Shown piece after piece: positions 35,511 through 44,627 of a stretch of 64,000 bases of DNA. Below the pieces are notes generated by a model. The model was given only the letters and a program-made list of their open reading frames with translations. It did no database searches and was not told where the DNA came from. Made by a program: the position numbers and the translations under genes. The stretch is taken from positions 1-64,000 of the forward strand of contig WRFH01000003.1 in the NCBI GenBank assembly GCA_009778915.1, given 5' to 3'. Numbering within the stretch: position 1 is the stretch's first letter; every line of letters begins with the position of its first letter. The DNA is from Elusimicrobiota bacterium (GTDB taxonomy: Bacteria > Elusimicrobiota > Elusimicrobia > Elusimicrobiales > Elusimicrobiaceae).

Positions 35511-36151
35511 AACCCTTTTATTATCGCTATGCCGGAACTGGTACCTATTCTAGTCGCGCCCGCGGCAATCATTTTTTTGGCGGTTTCCAAATTCTTGATA
35601 CCGCCGGAGGCTTTTACGCCCATTCCTTTCGTTATATGCGCGGCCATTAATTTAACGTCAGCCTCAACCGCGCCGCCGCCGGAAAAACCGGTGGAAGTCT
35701 TGACAAAATCCGCACCGGCACAGGACGCTAGTTCGCATACTTTTATTTTTTCCGCGTCCGTCAACTGCGATGTTTCCAAAATAACTTTTAAAACAAAATT
35801 TTTGCCTAAATTTCTTATCAATTTTATATCGTGGTACACGTCCTCAAACATCCCGCTTTTTAAAGCGCCGATGTTGATAACCATATCCAGCTCTTCCGCG
35901 CCGTTTTTCAAAGCATCGCCGGCTTCGAACACCTTAACTTCCGTCGTATTCGCGCCTAACGGAAAACCTATTACAGTACACGTTTTTACGCCGCTGCCTT
36001 TAAGACGTTCGGCGCAGCGTTTAACCCAGCACGGATTTACGCAGACGGAGGCGAAAGAATACTGCTTCGCTTCGTCGCAAAGCGCGTCAATTTCCGCGGC
36101 CGCCGCCGCCGGTTTCAAAAGAGTATGGTCAATAAATTTATTTATTTGCAT
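35507..36151 (-). CDS. deoC: Deoxyribose-phosphate aldolase
   Basis: A 214-residue class I aldolase cleaving 2-deoxyribose-5-P to glyceraldehyde-3-P and acetaldehyde. Family motifs: [45 protein letters not shown], the Schiff-base Lys in FVKTSTGF and the proton-relay Lys in VKASGGI. It overlaps tpiA by 14 nt; both feed triose phosphates into glycolysis. A nucleoside transporter gene elsewhere in the window fits nucleoside salvage. Confidence 0.95.
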   Translation of the reverse strand: MQINKFIDHTLLKPAAAAAEIDALCDEAKQYSFASVCVNPCWVKRCAERLKGSGVKTCTVIGFPLGANTTEVKVFEAGDALKNGAEELDMVINIGALKSGMFEDVYHDIKLIRNLGKNFVLKVILETSQLTDAEKIKVCELASCAGADFVKTSTGFSGGGAVEADVKLMAAHITKGMGVKASGGIKNLETAKKMIAAGATRIGTSSGIAIIKGL

Positions 36152-36899
36152 TAAAATTTATTATTCTTATAAACTGCTCCGCCACAAGCGACTGGCCGCC
36201 GACGAGCGCGCCGTCCACGTCCGGCTCCGCCATAATGGCGTCCGCGTTGTCCGTCTTAACGCTGCCGCCGTAGAGGATTATTATTTTCGCCGCGAAATCT
36301 TTGCCGTATTTTTCCATATATTTTCTTATGGAGGCGTGCACTTCCTGCGCCTGCTGCGGAGTCGCCGTTTTGCCGGTGCCTATGGCCCAGACGGGCTCAT
36401 AAGCTATGATTAAAGTTTTAAGCTGCTCCGCCGTAAAACCCGCAAGCCCGTTGCCGAGCTGGGACTCAATTACCGATAAAGTTTTGCCCGCTTCTCTTTC
36501 CGCCAACGTTTCGCCTACGCAGAAAACCGGCACCAAGTTATGTTTAAAAGCGGCGGCGAGTTTTTTATTCAGAATCCCGTCGGTATCGCCGAACAGACTG
36601 CGGCGTTCGCTGTGGCCGATTATGACGTGCGTCGCGCCCGCGTCTTTTATTTGGGACGGGGACACCGCGCTAGTGAACGCGCCCTTTTCTTCAAAATGCA
36701 CGTCCTGCGCGGCGACTAAAATTTTTGTTCCTTTAACCGTCTGCGCGACGGAGGCAAGGCTTGTGTAAGACGGCGCGACCAGAATGTCCGCCTGATTTTT
36801 ATTTTCTTTGCTTTTGGCGATTGCGGCGGCTAAAGCCGTTGACTCCGCTATAGTATTATGCATTTTCCAGTTTCCGGCGATAAAAGGTTTTCTTTTCAT
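36138..36899 (-). CDS. tpiA: Triosephosphate isomerase
   Basis: A 253-residue TIM barrel. NWKMH (catalytic Lys), VIIGHSERR (catalytic His), [15 protein letters not shown] (catalytic Glu and the mobile loop) and ILYGGSVK (phosphate loop) are all intact. The ATG preceded by GAGG 6 nt upstream is chosen; an in-frame TTG four codons earlier would use the Shine-Dalgarno as coding sequence. First gene of a leftward run of more than 16 kb. Confidence 0.96.
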   Translation of the reverse strand: MKRKPFIAGNWKMHNTIAESTALAAAIAKSKENKNQADILVAPSYTSLASVAQTVKGTKILVAAQDVHFEEKGAFTSAVSPSQIKDAGATHVIIGHSERRSLFGDTDGILNKKLAAAFKHNLVPVFCVGETLAEREAGKTLSVIESQLGNGLAGFTAEQLKTLIIAYEPVWAIGTGKTATPQQAQEVHASIRKYMEKYGKDFAAKIIILYGGSVKTDNADAIMAEPDVDGALVGGQSLVAEQFIRIINFNANK

Positions 36900-36910
36900 G
36901 GTTATCCTCA

Positions 36911-36938
36911 ATTATAAAATTCCATCAATTTTCGGCAA
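36911..36938 (-). promoter_or_regulatory. Promoter of tpiA and the long leftward run
   Basis: On the minus strand TTGCCG, a 16-nt spacer and TATAAT lie 11 nt before the tpiA ATG. The predicted 5' UTR is only about 5 nt, so the GAGG motif would be at or before the transcript start. Confidence 0.55.
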
Positions 36939-36995
36939 TTAATGGATAAATGTATATATATTGTACATCATTTATAAAAACTAGCGTAATTTTTT

Positions 36996-37643
36996 TCAGG
37001 CTGAGACGGTTACTTTGTTTTTCGGGCAGATTTTGTTTACGGCGCAGACGGAGCATTTCGGTTTTCTGGCATTACACACTTTGCGGCCGTGCCAGACAAA
37101 AGCATTTCCTAACCAAATCCAGTCTTTTTTGGGAACTTTTTCCATTAAATCTTTTTCAATTTTAACCGGGTCCGTTTCTTTTGTAAGACCGGTGCGGAAG
37201 CTGACGCGCTTTACATGAGTGTCGACGACTATTCCTTCGGCTTTATTAAAATAATCCGCCAGCACGACGTTGGCGGTTTTTCTGGCCACGCCGCGCAGAG
37301 TAAGCAAATCTTTCATATTATCCGGCACATGGCCGCCGAAGTTTTTTACAAGCGTCTGCGACGCGCTTATTATGCTTTTGGCTTTGGCGTGGTAAAAACC
37401 GGTTGACCGTATTATTTTTTCCACGTCTTCCTGTTTTGCGACAGCCATTTTTTGCGGCGTCGGATAAACGGCAAATAAATTAGGCGCCACCATATTTACC
37501 CGCGTGTCCGTGCACTGCGCCGAAAGTATGACGCATACCAGCAGCTCAAAAACGTCTTTGTGTTTTAGAGCCGTTTTATTCGCCGGATAATCTTTTCTTA
37601 AAATTCTTATAATTTCCAGAATTTCTTTTTCTTTTAAAAGCAT
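36996..37643 (-). CDS. nth: Endonuclease III (DNA glycosylase/AP lyase)
   Basis: A 215-residue base-excision repair enzyme. The helix-hairpin-helix LLTLRGVARKTANVVL carries the catalytic Lys K122; the catalytic Asp is D141 in VVDTHV. The C-terminal [4Fe-4S] Cys set is C-x6-C-x2-C-x5-C (CNARKPKCSVCAVNKIC). Length is typical. There is no Shine-Dalgarno; a TATAAT 7 nt upstream of the ATG, inside the end of the preceding gene, suggests a leaderless transcript. Confidence 0.95.
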   Translation of the reverse strand: MLLKEKEILEIIRILRKDYPANKTALKHKDVFELLVCVILSAQCTDTRVNMVAPNLFAVYPTPQKMAVAKQEDVEKIIRSTGFYHAKAKSIISASQTLVKNFGGHVPDNMKDLLTLRGVARKTANVVLADYFNKAEGIVVDTHVKRVSFRTGLTKETDPVKIEKDLMEKVPKKDWIWLGNAFVWHGRKVCNARKPKCSVCAVNKICPKNKVTVSA

Positions 37644-37644
37644 A

Positions 37645-38658
37645 TTATTTATTATACTGCTTTATGAACACCTTAAGCGGCGCGGGAAGCTTTGAGTAAG
37701 CGGCGGGCTCCGCGAAATTATGTTCAAGCGCGTCGTAAATAGTTAAGTCCGTATAATCGTCGCCCATCGCGTCTTCGAGAAATTTTAAACTCCTGTCGTT
37801 GAAAGTGGCGAAACCCGCGTACTCCGGCACCGAAACATCTTTGCCGTTAATCTGCAATTTAAAATCAGTGCCGAAAGAATTTATGCCAATCAGTTCCCCC
37901 GTATTTGTCATCATGCCGGAACCGGAAAGACCTTTTTTGGAGCCGAAATTTTTAAGCATGACTATGCGCAGGTTCTTTAAAAAATAAGCCGGGTTTTTAT
38001 TGCCGTCGGAGTCTTCGACGAAATCACCGGAAATTTTGACGGATTTCGCCGCGCCGTCTATTGAAATTAAAGAAATAATTCTGTTAATCTTAAAATAATT
38101 ATTCGTAAAAGAAACAAGCGGCGTATCCGGCGCGTTGTCATTTTTAGAATTAACTTTTTTTAAAATTGACCGGGCGCCGGGCACCACCGCCAGAAACTGC
38201 GCCTGCGTGTATAAAATATGTTTTACAGCGTCGACAAAAAACCCCCGTTGCTCGGACGGCATATATTTAAACGCGGCGATGTCCGACGTTCTTTTGTCAA
38301 AACTGTTAGTAAGGCTGAAATGTTTATCATAAAATACCGTCTGCTTTTTTTTCGTATTTTTAACTTCGGTATACACTTCGTAAGTATCGTTTTTAAATAA
38401 AATAATTCTTATCGTGCAGTCCTTCGCGCAGCTTTGCGCCACGCAGTGCGCCGCCGTAAAAAACCAGTTCCGCAGTACGCGCACCGCCTGGCATTTATAT
38501 TCTTTCCCGCCGCCGGCGGAGATGCGGATATCGTAGGCGTTATTAAAATCTTTGACGTTGGTATATTCGTCGGTGCCCGTAACGCTTACAAAACTTACCT
38601 CCGCCGGCAGCAACGAGGGCAGAGGTAAAATTAAGAGTAAAAGTAAAAACTTTTTCAT
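37645..38658 (-). CDS. Secreted trypsin-like serine protease
   Basis: A 337-residue protein with a signal peptide (1-19). The chymotrypsin-fold triad is H71 in FFTAAHCV, D126 in TSDIAAF and S245 in KKGLSGSGMM. Extra Cys residues (C56, C72, C77, C81) could form disulfides. About 60 residues beyond the protease core form a C-terminal extension. Its ATG follows the stop of the pilin-like gene directly (TAAATG), so it is probably cotranslated with it. Confidence 0.85.
   Translation of the reverse strand: MKKFLLLLLILPLPSLLPAEVSFVSVTGTDEYTNVKDFNNAYDIRISAGGGKEYKCQAVRVLRNWFFTAAHCVAQSCAKDCTIRIILFKNDTYEVYTEVKNTKKKQTVFYDKHFSLTNSFDKRTSDIAAFKYMPSEQRGFFVDAVKHILYTQAQFLAVVPGARSILKKVNSKNDNAPDTPLVSFTNNYFKINRIISLISIDGAAKSVKISGDFVEDSDGNKNPAYFLKNLRIVMLKNFGSKKGLSGSGMMTNTGELIGINSFGTDFKLQINGKDVSVPEYAGFATFNDRSLKFLEDAMGDDYTDLTIYDALEHNFAEPAAYSKLPAPLKVFIKQYNK
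37651..37656 (-). promoter_or_regulatory. -10 box 7 nt before nth (leaderless candidate)
   Basis: On the minus strand TATAAT is followed by AAATAAT and the nth ATG, with no Shine-Dalgarno between. Confidence 0.5.
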
Positions 38659-39186
38659 TTATGTATGCGCCTTATAAATCGTCCACGGGCCGGAAACGCC
38701 TTCCGGGTCCCCCGCGTACATATCCGTGCACGCTTCTTTTGTGTGTATTTCCGTGTTTTCCATACAATATAACTGCCCGTTATTTATAAATAACGCGTAG
38801 CCTATATATGAACCGCTGTTCCTTATAGCGACAAGATTTCCGTAAAGCAGCGGGTCCATATCGGTAGTCACGACGTAATCAAAATCTTTAAACCGCGCCT
38901 GCCCATCGGGGAAAGCGCTCAGATTGCCGGCGTTTTCGGTTATCACGGTTAAAGCCGGGTATTCTCTCTGGAATTTTGACATGCTGTTAAAAAACCCGGA
39001 GTCAGACGAGGTTTCGGCAGTGATAGATTTTGAGTCCCCGAAACGTTTAAGTATATCATACGCCTGCGCCGCGCGCGATTTTTCAACCGCCTTAAAATAA
39101 TAAGGCAGCGCAGTGGCGGCAAGGATACAGATAATAAGCACAACTATAATTAGTTCTATTAAAGAGAACCCGGTTTTATTTTTCAT
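38659..39186 (-). CDS. Type IV pilin-like (prepilin) protein
   Basis: A 175-residue prepilin. The class III signal MKNKTG|FSLIELIIVVLIICILAA has the cleavable G, the methylatable F and the conserved E5, followed by a long hydrophobic helix. Basic KSRAAQAYDILKRF continues the helix; the C-terminal globular part is unrelated to known major pilins and has a Cys pair near the end (LYCMENTEIHTKEAC). No pilus-assembly genes lie nearby. RBS GGGAG before ATG. Transcriptionally linked to the trypsin-like protease downstream. Confidence 0.88.
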   Translation of the reverse strand: MKNKTGFSLIELIIVVLIICILAATALPYYFKAVEKSRAAQAYDILKRFGDSKSITAETSSDSGFFNSMSKFQREYPALTVITENAGNLSAFPDGQARFKDFDYVVTTDMDPLLYGNLVAIRNSGSYIGYALFINNGQLYCMENTEIHTKEACTDMYAGDPEGVSGPWTIYKAHT

Positions 39187-39245
39187 AATACTCCCAAATG
39201 CCGGACATACTCTATTGTAATAAAAAATTATGGAAAATAAACAGC

Positions 39246-40430
39246 TTATATAATACCCATCGCTTTGCCTACTTTTTTATAAGCGGCGACGGATGCCTCC
39301 AGCTCTTTAATTTCATGGCCGGCGGTGACAATGTTACGCAGGCGCTCCAAACCCTTCTGCACCGTCGGGAAACCTATTGCCAGCGCGAATACGCCCTCGT
39401 CAAAAAGCCTGGCGGAAAACTCAAACGCTTTTTTTGTATCCCTTATCATAACGGGCGTTATAGGCGTCTGGGATTTGTTTATGTCAAAACCGGCTTTGGT
39501 AATTTCTTCCTTAAAAAATTTGGTATTCGTCCAAAGTTTTTCAAGGCGCTGCGGCTCGTTATAAATAACGTCCAAACCGGCAAGGCATGTCGCTATGACG
39601 CTTGGCGGGTGCGAACTGGAAAATAAAAACGGCCGCGCCGTGGAAATCATATAATCGCGCAAATTTTGGGAGCCGGCAACGTAGCCGCCTATCGTCCCGA
39701 AGGCTTTTGACAGCGTGCCTATCTGTATATCGACGCGTCCTTTTAAATTAAAATGGTCGACGGTACCGCGTCCCTGCCGGCCCAGCACGCCGCTTGAGTG
39801 GGCGTCGTCAACCATGATAACCGCGTCATACTTTTCGCATAAATCCACAATTTGCGGCAGCGGCGCGATATCGCCGTCCATGCTGAAAACTCCGTCGGTA
39901 ACCACCATTCTACGGCGGGCCTTTTTTACTTCCGGGGATTTTAAAATTTCTTCAAGATGTTTCATGTCGCAGTGGCGGTAAATCTTTTTGACCGCTTTTG
40001 ACAGGCGGCCGCCGTCGACGATAGACGCGTGGTTCAGTTCGTCTGAAATCAGCACATCGTCCAGGCTTGTCATCAGACTCTGGCAGACCGCGGTATTGGA
40101 AGTAAAACCTGATTGTATGACAAGAGCCGCTTCCGTCCCCTTAAACTCCGCCAGTCTTTTTTCCAACTGCTCATGCAGAGACATAGTGCCTATGATGGTA
40201 CGCACGGCGGCGGTGCCTATGCCGTATTTTAAAACTGCATCCGCCGCGGCTTTTTTAACCGCGGGGTGCGTCGTCATATTCAGATAATTATTAGACGTTA
40301 AATTAATAACTTTTTTACCATCGATAACGGCCACCGGCGCCTGCTCTGACTCCAAAATATGCAGTTTAATAAACCTATTTTCGTCTTTTAAAATTTTAAT
40401 TTCGTCTTCTAAAAATTTAAGTCTGTTCAT
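39246..40430 (-). CDS. kbl: 2-amino-3-ketobutyrate CoA ligase (glycine C-acetyltransferase)
   Basis: A 394-residue alpha-oxoamine synthase family PLP enzyme splitting 2-amino-3-ketobutyrate with CoA into glycine and acetyl-CoA. Motifs: LTSNNYLNMTTHP, DELNHASIVDGGRLS, VDDAHSSGVLGRQGRGT and Schiff-base K242 in GTLSKAFGTIGGY. Its ATG overlaps the stop of tdh by 4 nt; the two-step threonine-to-glycine pathway is thus encoded as one unit, which supports KBL over other alpha-oxoamine synthases such as BioF. Confidence 0.93.
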   Translation of the reverse strand: MNRLKFLEDEIKILKDENRFIKLHILESEQAPVAVIDGKKVINLTSNNYLNMTTHPAVKKAAADAVLKYGIGTAAVRTIIGTMSLHEQLEKRLAEFKGTEAALVIQSGFTSNTAVCQSLMTSLDDVLISDELNHASIVDGGRLSKAVKKIYRHCDMKHLEEILKSPEVKKARRRMVVTDGVFSMDGDIAPLPQIVDLCEKYDAVIMVDDAHSSGVLGRQGRGTVDHFNLKGRVDIQIGTLSKAFGTIGGYVAGSQNLRDYMISTARPFLFSSSHPPSVIATCLAGLDVIYNEPQRLEKLWTNTKFFKEEITKAGFDINKSQTPITPVMIRDTKKAFEFSARLFDEGVFALAIGFPTVQKGLERLRNIVTAGHEIKELEASVAAYKKVGKAMGII

Positions 40431-41461
40431 GGCGTCATTACCACCTTTCCGCAGTTTTTTTCCGGCGCGAGCATCGCGCCGAACGCTTTCTCAAAATCTT
40501 TCATCGGGAACACGTGGGTTATGACGCGCCCCGGGTTAATTTTGCCGCTTTTTAAAAGCGCGTCCGTTTTATGCCAGCTTTTAAAAACTTCGCGCCCGGT
40601 AATGCCCTGCACTTTAACGGCTTTAAACACTATATCGTTCGCGTAATCAATAGTCAATAAATCGCCCGGCAGACCGAAAGCCGTAAACCTGCCGCCCGGT
40701 TTTACCGCTTTAAGGCCCATGTCAATGGCTTTCGCGTTGCCGCTCATCTCAATAACCACGTCGACGCCGCTTTTTTCGCCTCCGGCTTTAATGATTTTCT
40801 GCAATAAATTTTCTTCTCTCGGGTCCAAAATCACGTCGGCGCCGAACTGCTCCGCCATTTTTTTGCGGAAGTCGGAAGCCTCCAGCGCGATTACTTTTGC
40901 CGCGCCGCACGCTTTGGCTATATCAATGGCAAACAGCCCCTGCGCGCCGCAGCCGGTAATAAGGACGGTTTTAGCCGCGATATCGTCGTGCAGCGTCGCG
41001 AAAACGGCGTTGCCAAGCGGCTCTAAAATAGAGCCTATGTCTTTAAATTTTTCGTCTAACTTCCAGCCGCAGCGGGCGGGCACGGCCGCGTATTCGGCAA
41101 AGCCTCCCTGGGTGTCCAGCCCCAAAACTTTTAAATCGGCGCAGACGTAGCGCTGGTCATTGCGGCACTGGTAACAAAGCCCGCAGAAAATGTGCGATTC
41201 CACGGCTATAAAATCTCCTTTTTTAAATCCTTTTGCCGCCGGGCCGGTTTCAACAACCGTACCGCAGAGTTCATGTCCGGGGATGAACGGAATAGGTATC
41301 CTGTGCGGCGCCCAGCCGGTGTAATTGTAGACGGGCAAATCGCTGCCGCATATTGACGCGCGGTGTATTTTAATTAAAAGTTCGTCTGGTTTTATTTTCG
41401 GAACATCAACTTCTTTATATTCAAGGCCCTTTGCGGGTTTAGTTTTAACAAGCGCTTTCAT
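40427..41461 (-). CDS. tdh: L-threonine 3-dehydrogenase
   Basis: A 344-residue zinc-dependent medium-chain dehydrogenase oxidising threonine to 2-amino-3-ketobutyrate. Catalytic zinc residues lie in ASICGSD and PGHE, structural zinc in CGLCYQCRNDQRYVC, the NAD site in LITGCGAQGLFAIDIAKACGA. The sequence aligns well with E. coli Tdh across its length (GREVFKSWHKTDALLKSG near the C-terminus). Start ATG has GGAG 6 nt upstream; four upstream in-frame codons are unlikely to be used. Confidence 0.92.
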   Translation of the reverse strand: MKALVKTKPAKGLEYKEVDVPKIKPDELLIKIHRASICGSDLPVYNYTGWAPHRIPIPFIPGHELCGTVVETGPAAKGFKKGDFIAVESHIFCGLCYQCRNDQRYVCADLKVLGLDTQGGFAEYAAVPARCGWKLDEKFKDIGSILEPLGNAVFATLHDDIAAKTVLITGCGAQGLFAIDIAKACGAAKVIALEASDFRKKMAEQFGADVILDPREENLLQKIIKAGGEKSGVDVVIEMSGNAKAIDMGLKAVKPGGRFTAFGLPGDLLTIDYANDIVFKAVKVQGITGREVFKSWHKTDALLKSGKINPGRVITHVFPMKDFEKAFGAMLAPEKNCGKVVMTP

Positions 41462-41474
41462 TTTCAGCTCCAAA

Positions 41475-41502
41475 TTGATACTATTTAGGACATTAATATT
41501 CT
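41475..41502 (+). promoter_or_regulatory. Promoter of the DUF2207 gene
   Basis: TTGATA, a 16-nt spacer and TATTCT sit 19 nt before the ATG, in the divergent gap with tdh. TTGGAG serves as ribosome site. Confidence 0.6.
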
Positions 41503-41521
41503 ATATCTTTTTTGGAGATTT

Positions 41522-43366
41522 ATGAAACGCTTTTTTGGCTTACTTATTTTGCCGCTTTTATGCGCCGTCTTGCACGCGCAGGAGCAAATAGAAAGTTTTG
41601 ACATCACCGCTCTCATACAACCCGACGGCAGCGTTGTGATTACAGAAACCATCGCCGTAAACGCTCAGCTTAATAAAATAAAACGCGGTCTCGTGCGCGA
41701 TATTCCCACGACGCACAACGCCGGTTTTATGATGAGGGAAGATATAGGCCTGCAAATAATTTCTCTTGCCAGAAACGGAAAAGAAGAACCTTTTTTTACG
41801 GAACGGATACCGGGCAATAAACTGCGCATCAACTTCGGCAATGATGATTTTTTAACTCCCGGCGTGCACGTTTATGACCTCACATATAAGGTGGGAAACA
41901 CTTTGGTTTTTACAAAAGATTACGACGAGTTTTATTGGAATGTTACCGGCACGGAGTGGGATTTCCCCATACTTTCCGCTTCGGCGCGTGTAACGCTGCC
42001 GCCGGGCGCGGTGTTGAAAAACGATTTGGTTTCCATGTACGCGGGCATGGCAGGGTCAAATAAATGCAACTACTGCTCCTTTGAACAAAACGGCGACACG
42101 GTTATTTTAAAATACAACAACACGCTTTATCCCGGCGAAGGGTTTACAATATCAGCGCCCTTTTCCAAAGGTGCCGCGGCGGAGCCGTCGGCGGAGGCGC
42201 ATTTGGCAAACTTTCTCAGGCAGGATATTTTTCTGCCTCTCGGCATTTTGCTTATAATTTCCGGCTCCTTATATTTATACTGGGTATGGCTTAAAGTGGG
42301 AAAAGACCCGCTCGGTGCGGCCGTCATAGCGGCGGAATATGAACCGCCGGAAGGTTTTTCCCCCGCACAGCTGCAATATATTGACGATATGGGACTTACC
42401 AACGGAAGCAAGCTCTTACAAACCATGCTTGTCAGTCTGGCCGTAAAAGGACTTGTCACAATTGAACCGAAAGAAAAATTTATAGGCAAAGAGTTGATAA
42501 TACGCCCGAACCGGAAGAGCAACGCCGCCACGTCGCCTGAAGAGTACGTTTTTATGTACGAGCTTTTTTCAGAAGCGGACCATGTTGAAACAAACAGAAC
42601 TTACGCCAAGAAATTTTTGTCCGCTTTAAAAAAGACGCAGGAAAATCTTGAAATAAATTTTGAAAACATATATTTCAGCCGTAATTTTAACTGGTTTATA
42701 CCGTTTTGGATACCCATGGGCGCGCTTATTTTATATATACTTTTTCCGCTGCTGGTTAACGAGCCGGTAATCTTTGCTCTCAAAGTAATATTTTTTATGA
42801 CTTGTGTATTTTACCCGCTGCCACTATTAGGCAGGAATCTTTTAACTAGCGTCTTAACCATATTAATTGCCGTGTCAATATTAGCTTCCCTAATGTTTTT
42901 CAGCAAAAATTATATGCTGCCGCAGTATATTATCATCATACTGCTAATCTTCATTAACCAGCTGTTCCTTTATTTAAATAAGGCATACACCGTCAAAGGC
43001 CGCGAGGTTATGGACAGGGCAACAGGGTTTAAAAAATATCTATCCGTCGCGGAAGCGGCCCGCGTGGAAGATTCCAACCCGGAAAATATTTTGAATATTT
43101 TCTGTAATTTTCTGCCCTATGCTATAGCGTTTGGTCTGTCAAACAAATGGATAAAAAGGTATTCCGGTTTTCTTAACGAACCTTCCGGCGCGGTTTATTT
43201 AAGCGGGCGCGGGCTGAGTTCTTTTTCAGACGGGAACGGCGGTTTTTCCGCCGGCAGTTTTTCATCCGCTTTGGGCTCTTTCAGCTCATCGGTTTCAAGC
43301 AGCGGCGCGGGCGGCGGAGGCGGTGTGGGCGGGGGCGGCGGGGGTGGCGGAGGCGGCGGAAGATAA
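41522..43366 (+). CDS. DUF2207-type membrane protein
   Basis: A 614-residue protein with a signal peptide (1-19). The extracytoplasmic N-terminal domain (20-220; IESFDITALIQPDGSVVITETIAV) is typical of DUF2207. A TM helix (about 237-258), a cytoplasmic segment starting AAVIAAEYEPPEGFSPAQL, three to four further TM helices (about 400-490) and a C-terminal Ser/Gly tail with runs of Gly follow. Function of the family is unknown; Gly tails of this kind are common in it. Promoter and RBS are its own. Confidence 0.85.
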   Translation: MKRFFGLLILPLLCAVLHAQEQIESFDITALIQPDGSVVITETIAVNAQLNKIKRGLVRDIPTTHNAGFMMREDIGLQIISLARNGKEEPFFTERIPGNKLRINFGNDDFLTPGVHVYDLTYKVGNTLVFTKDYDEFYWNVTGTEWDFPILSASARVTLPPGAVLKNDLVSMYAGMAGSNKCNYCSFEQNGDTVILKYNNTLYPGEGFTISAPFSKGAAAEPSAEAHLANFLRQDIFLPLGILLIISGSLYLYWVWLKVGKDPLGAAVIAAEYEPPEGFSPAQLQYIDDMGLTNGSKLLQTMLVSLAVKGLVTIEPKEKFIGKELIIRPNRKSNAATSPEEYVFMYELFSEADHVETNRTYAKKFLSALKKTQENLEINFENIYFSRNFNWFIPFWIPMGALILYILFPLLVNEPVIFALKVIFFMTCVFYPLPLLGRNLLTSVLTILIAVSILASLMFFSKNYMLPQYIIIILLIFINQLFLYLNKAYTVKGREVMDRATGFKKYLSVAEAARVEDSNPENILNIFCNFLPYAIAFGLSNKWIKRYSGFLNEPSGAVYLSGRGLSSFSDGNGGFSAGSFSSALGSFSSSVSSSGAGGGGGVGGGGGGGGGGGR

Positions 43367-43371
43367 ATTTT

Positions 43372-43401
43372 AAAAGGCTTCTGTTTTACTTGGAGCCTTT
43401 T
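43372..43401 (+). terminator. Terminator after the DUF2207 gene
   Basis: AAAAGGCTT pairs with GGAGCCTTTT, followed by AATTTTT on the plus strand. The 3' arm overlaps the last codons of the convergent rarA. Confidence 0.65.
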
Positions 43402-44627
43402 AATTTTTCCATGCGGTCTTTTATATTTTTTTCTTTGCCCATTTCGGTCGGGTTATAAAAAGTTTTCGGCTTAGGCATATATTCCTGTTTTACATAATGG
43501 TTAGGAAAATCATGCGCGTATTTGTAGCCTTCGTTTTTCATGCCGCTTCTGAGGTGCGCGGGCACACGGCGCTGCGGGCCGTTTCTGACTTCCTCAAGCG
43601 CGGCGTCTACCGCCAGATAGCTGGCGTTTGATTTTGGCGCGCACGCGACGTAAATTGCGGCCTGCGAAAGCGGTATTCTTACTTCCGGCATGCCAAGAAC
43701 TTCCGCGCATTTAAACGCCGCCTCGGCCAGCATAATCGCGGCGGGCTCGGCGTTGCCGACGTCTTCCGACGCGCAAATTAAAATGCGGCGCGCGATAAAG
43801 CGCGGGTCCTCGCCGGATTCAAGCATGCGGGCCAGCCAGTAAACCGCAGCGTCCGGGTCCGAACCGCGCATTGATTTTATGAAAGCGGAAATAATGTCGT
43901 AGTGTTCGTCGCCTTTTTTATCATAATTAAGGTGGCGTTTTTGTATGCACTCTTTGGCAATGTCAAGCGTAATGTTTTTGACACCTTTTTTGTCCTTATC
44001 CGTCGTGAGTAAAGCAAGCTCTACCGCGTTGAGCAGGCGCCGGGCGTCGCCGTTGGCCTGCGTTATTAAAAACTTTTCCGCGTCCGGCGCCATGACGCCG
44101 TTTTCAAGTTTCAAAACGCGCTGAACGATTTTCCCCAAATCCTCCGGCGTGAGCGGCTTAAATTCAAAAACTGAAAAACGCGAAAGAAGCGCGTTGTTAA
44201 TATAAAAATAAGGATTTTCCGTGGTAAGCCCGATTAAAATAATATCGCCGCGCTCCACCGACGGCAGCAGTACATCCTGCTGGGTTTTATTAAAGTGGTG
44301 AATTTCGTCCAGCAAAAGCAGCGTGCGCTTTTCAAGAAAAGTGTCGGAGCGTCTTTCTTTAGCCTCGTCAATAACTTTTTTAACGTCGCCCACACCGGCA
44401 GCCGCCGCATTAAGCTCAACGGTAACGGCCTGCGTTTTAGACGCGATAAACCGCGCCAGTGCCGTTTTACCGCTGCCCGGCGGGCCGAAGAAAACGGCGG
44501 ATTTTATAGTGTCAGATTCAACAAGACGGCGCAACATTTTGCCCGGGCCTATAATATGCTGCTGCCCGGCAAAATCGTCAAGTGTCTGCGGCGCCATGCG
44601 CGCCGCCAAGGGGATATTTTCTTCCAT
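43386..44627 (-). CDS. rarA: Replication-associated recombination protein RarA (MgsA)
   Basis: A 413-residue AAA+ ATPase acting at stalled forks. Walker A GPPGSGKTALARFIAS (about 49-64), Walker B TLLLLDEIHHFNKTQQD, sensor-1 LIGLTTENPYF, and the C-terminal MgsA tetramerisation domain (DEHYDIISAFIKSMRGSDPDAAVYWLARML). Length matches the family. I start at the ATG; the in-frame TTG just before it belongs to the repeat-derived upstream sequence. Confidence 0.94.
   Translation of the reverse strand: MEENIPLAARMAPQTLDDFAGQQHIIGPGKMLRRLVESDTIKSAVFFGPPGSGKTALARFIASKTQAVTVELNAAAAGVGDVKKVIDEAKERRSDTFLEKRTLLLLDEIHHFNKTQQDVLLPSVERGDIILIGLTTENPYFYINNALLSRFSVFEFKPLTPEDLGKIVQRVLKLENGVMAPDAEKFLITQANGDARRLLNAVELALLTTDKDKKGVKNITLDIAKECIQKRHLNYDKKGDEHYDIISAFIKSMRGSDPDAAVYWLARMLESGEDPRFIARRILICASEDVGNAEPAAIMLAEAAFKCAEVLGMPEVRIPLSQAAIYVACAPKSNASYLAVDAALEEVRNGPQRRVPAHLRSGMKNEGYKYAHDFPNHYVKQEYMPKPKTFYNPTEMGKEKNIKDRMEKLKGSK

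Noticed and set aside
35529-36413. 294-codon plus-strand frame
   Set aside because: Antisense to deoC and tpiA, whose catalytic motifs are intact on the other strand.
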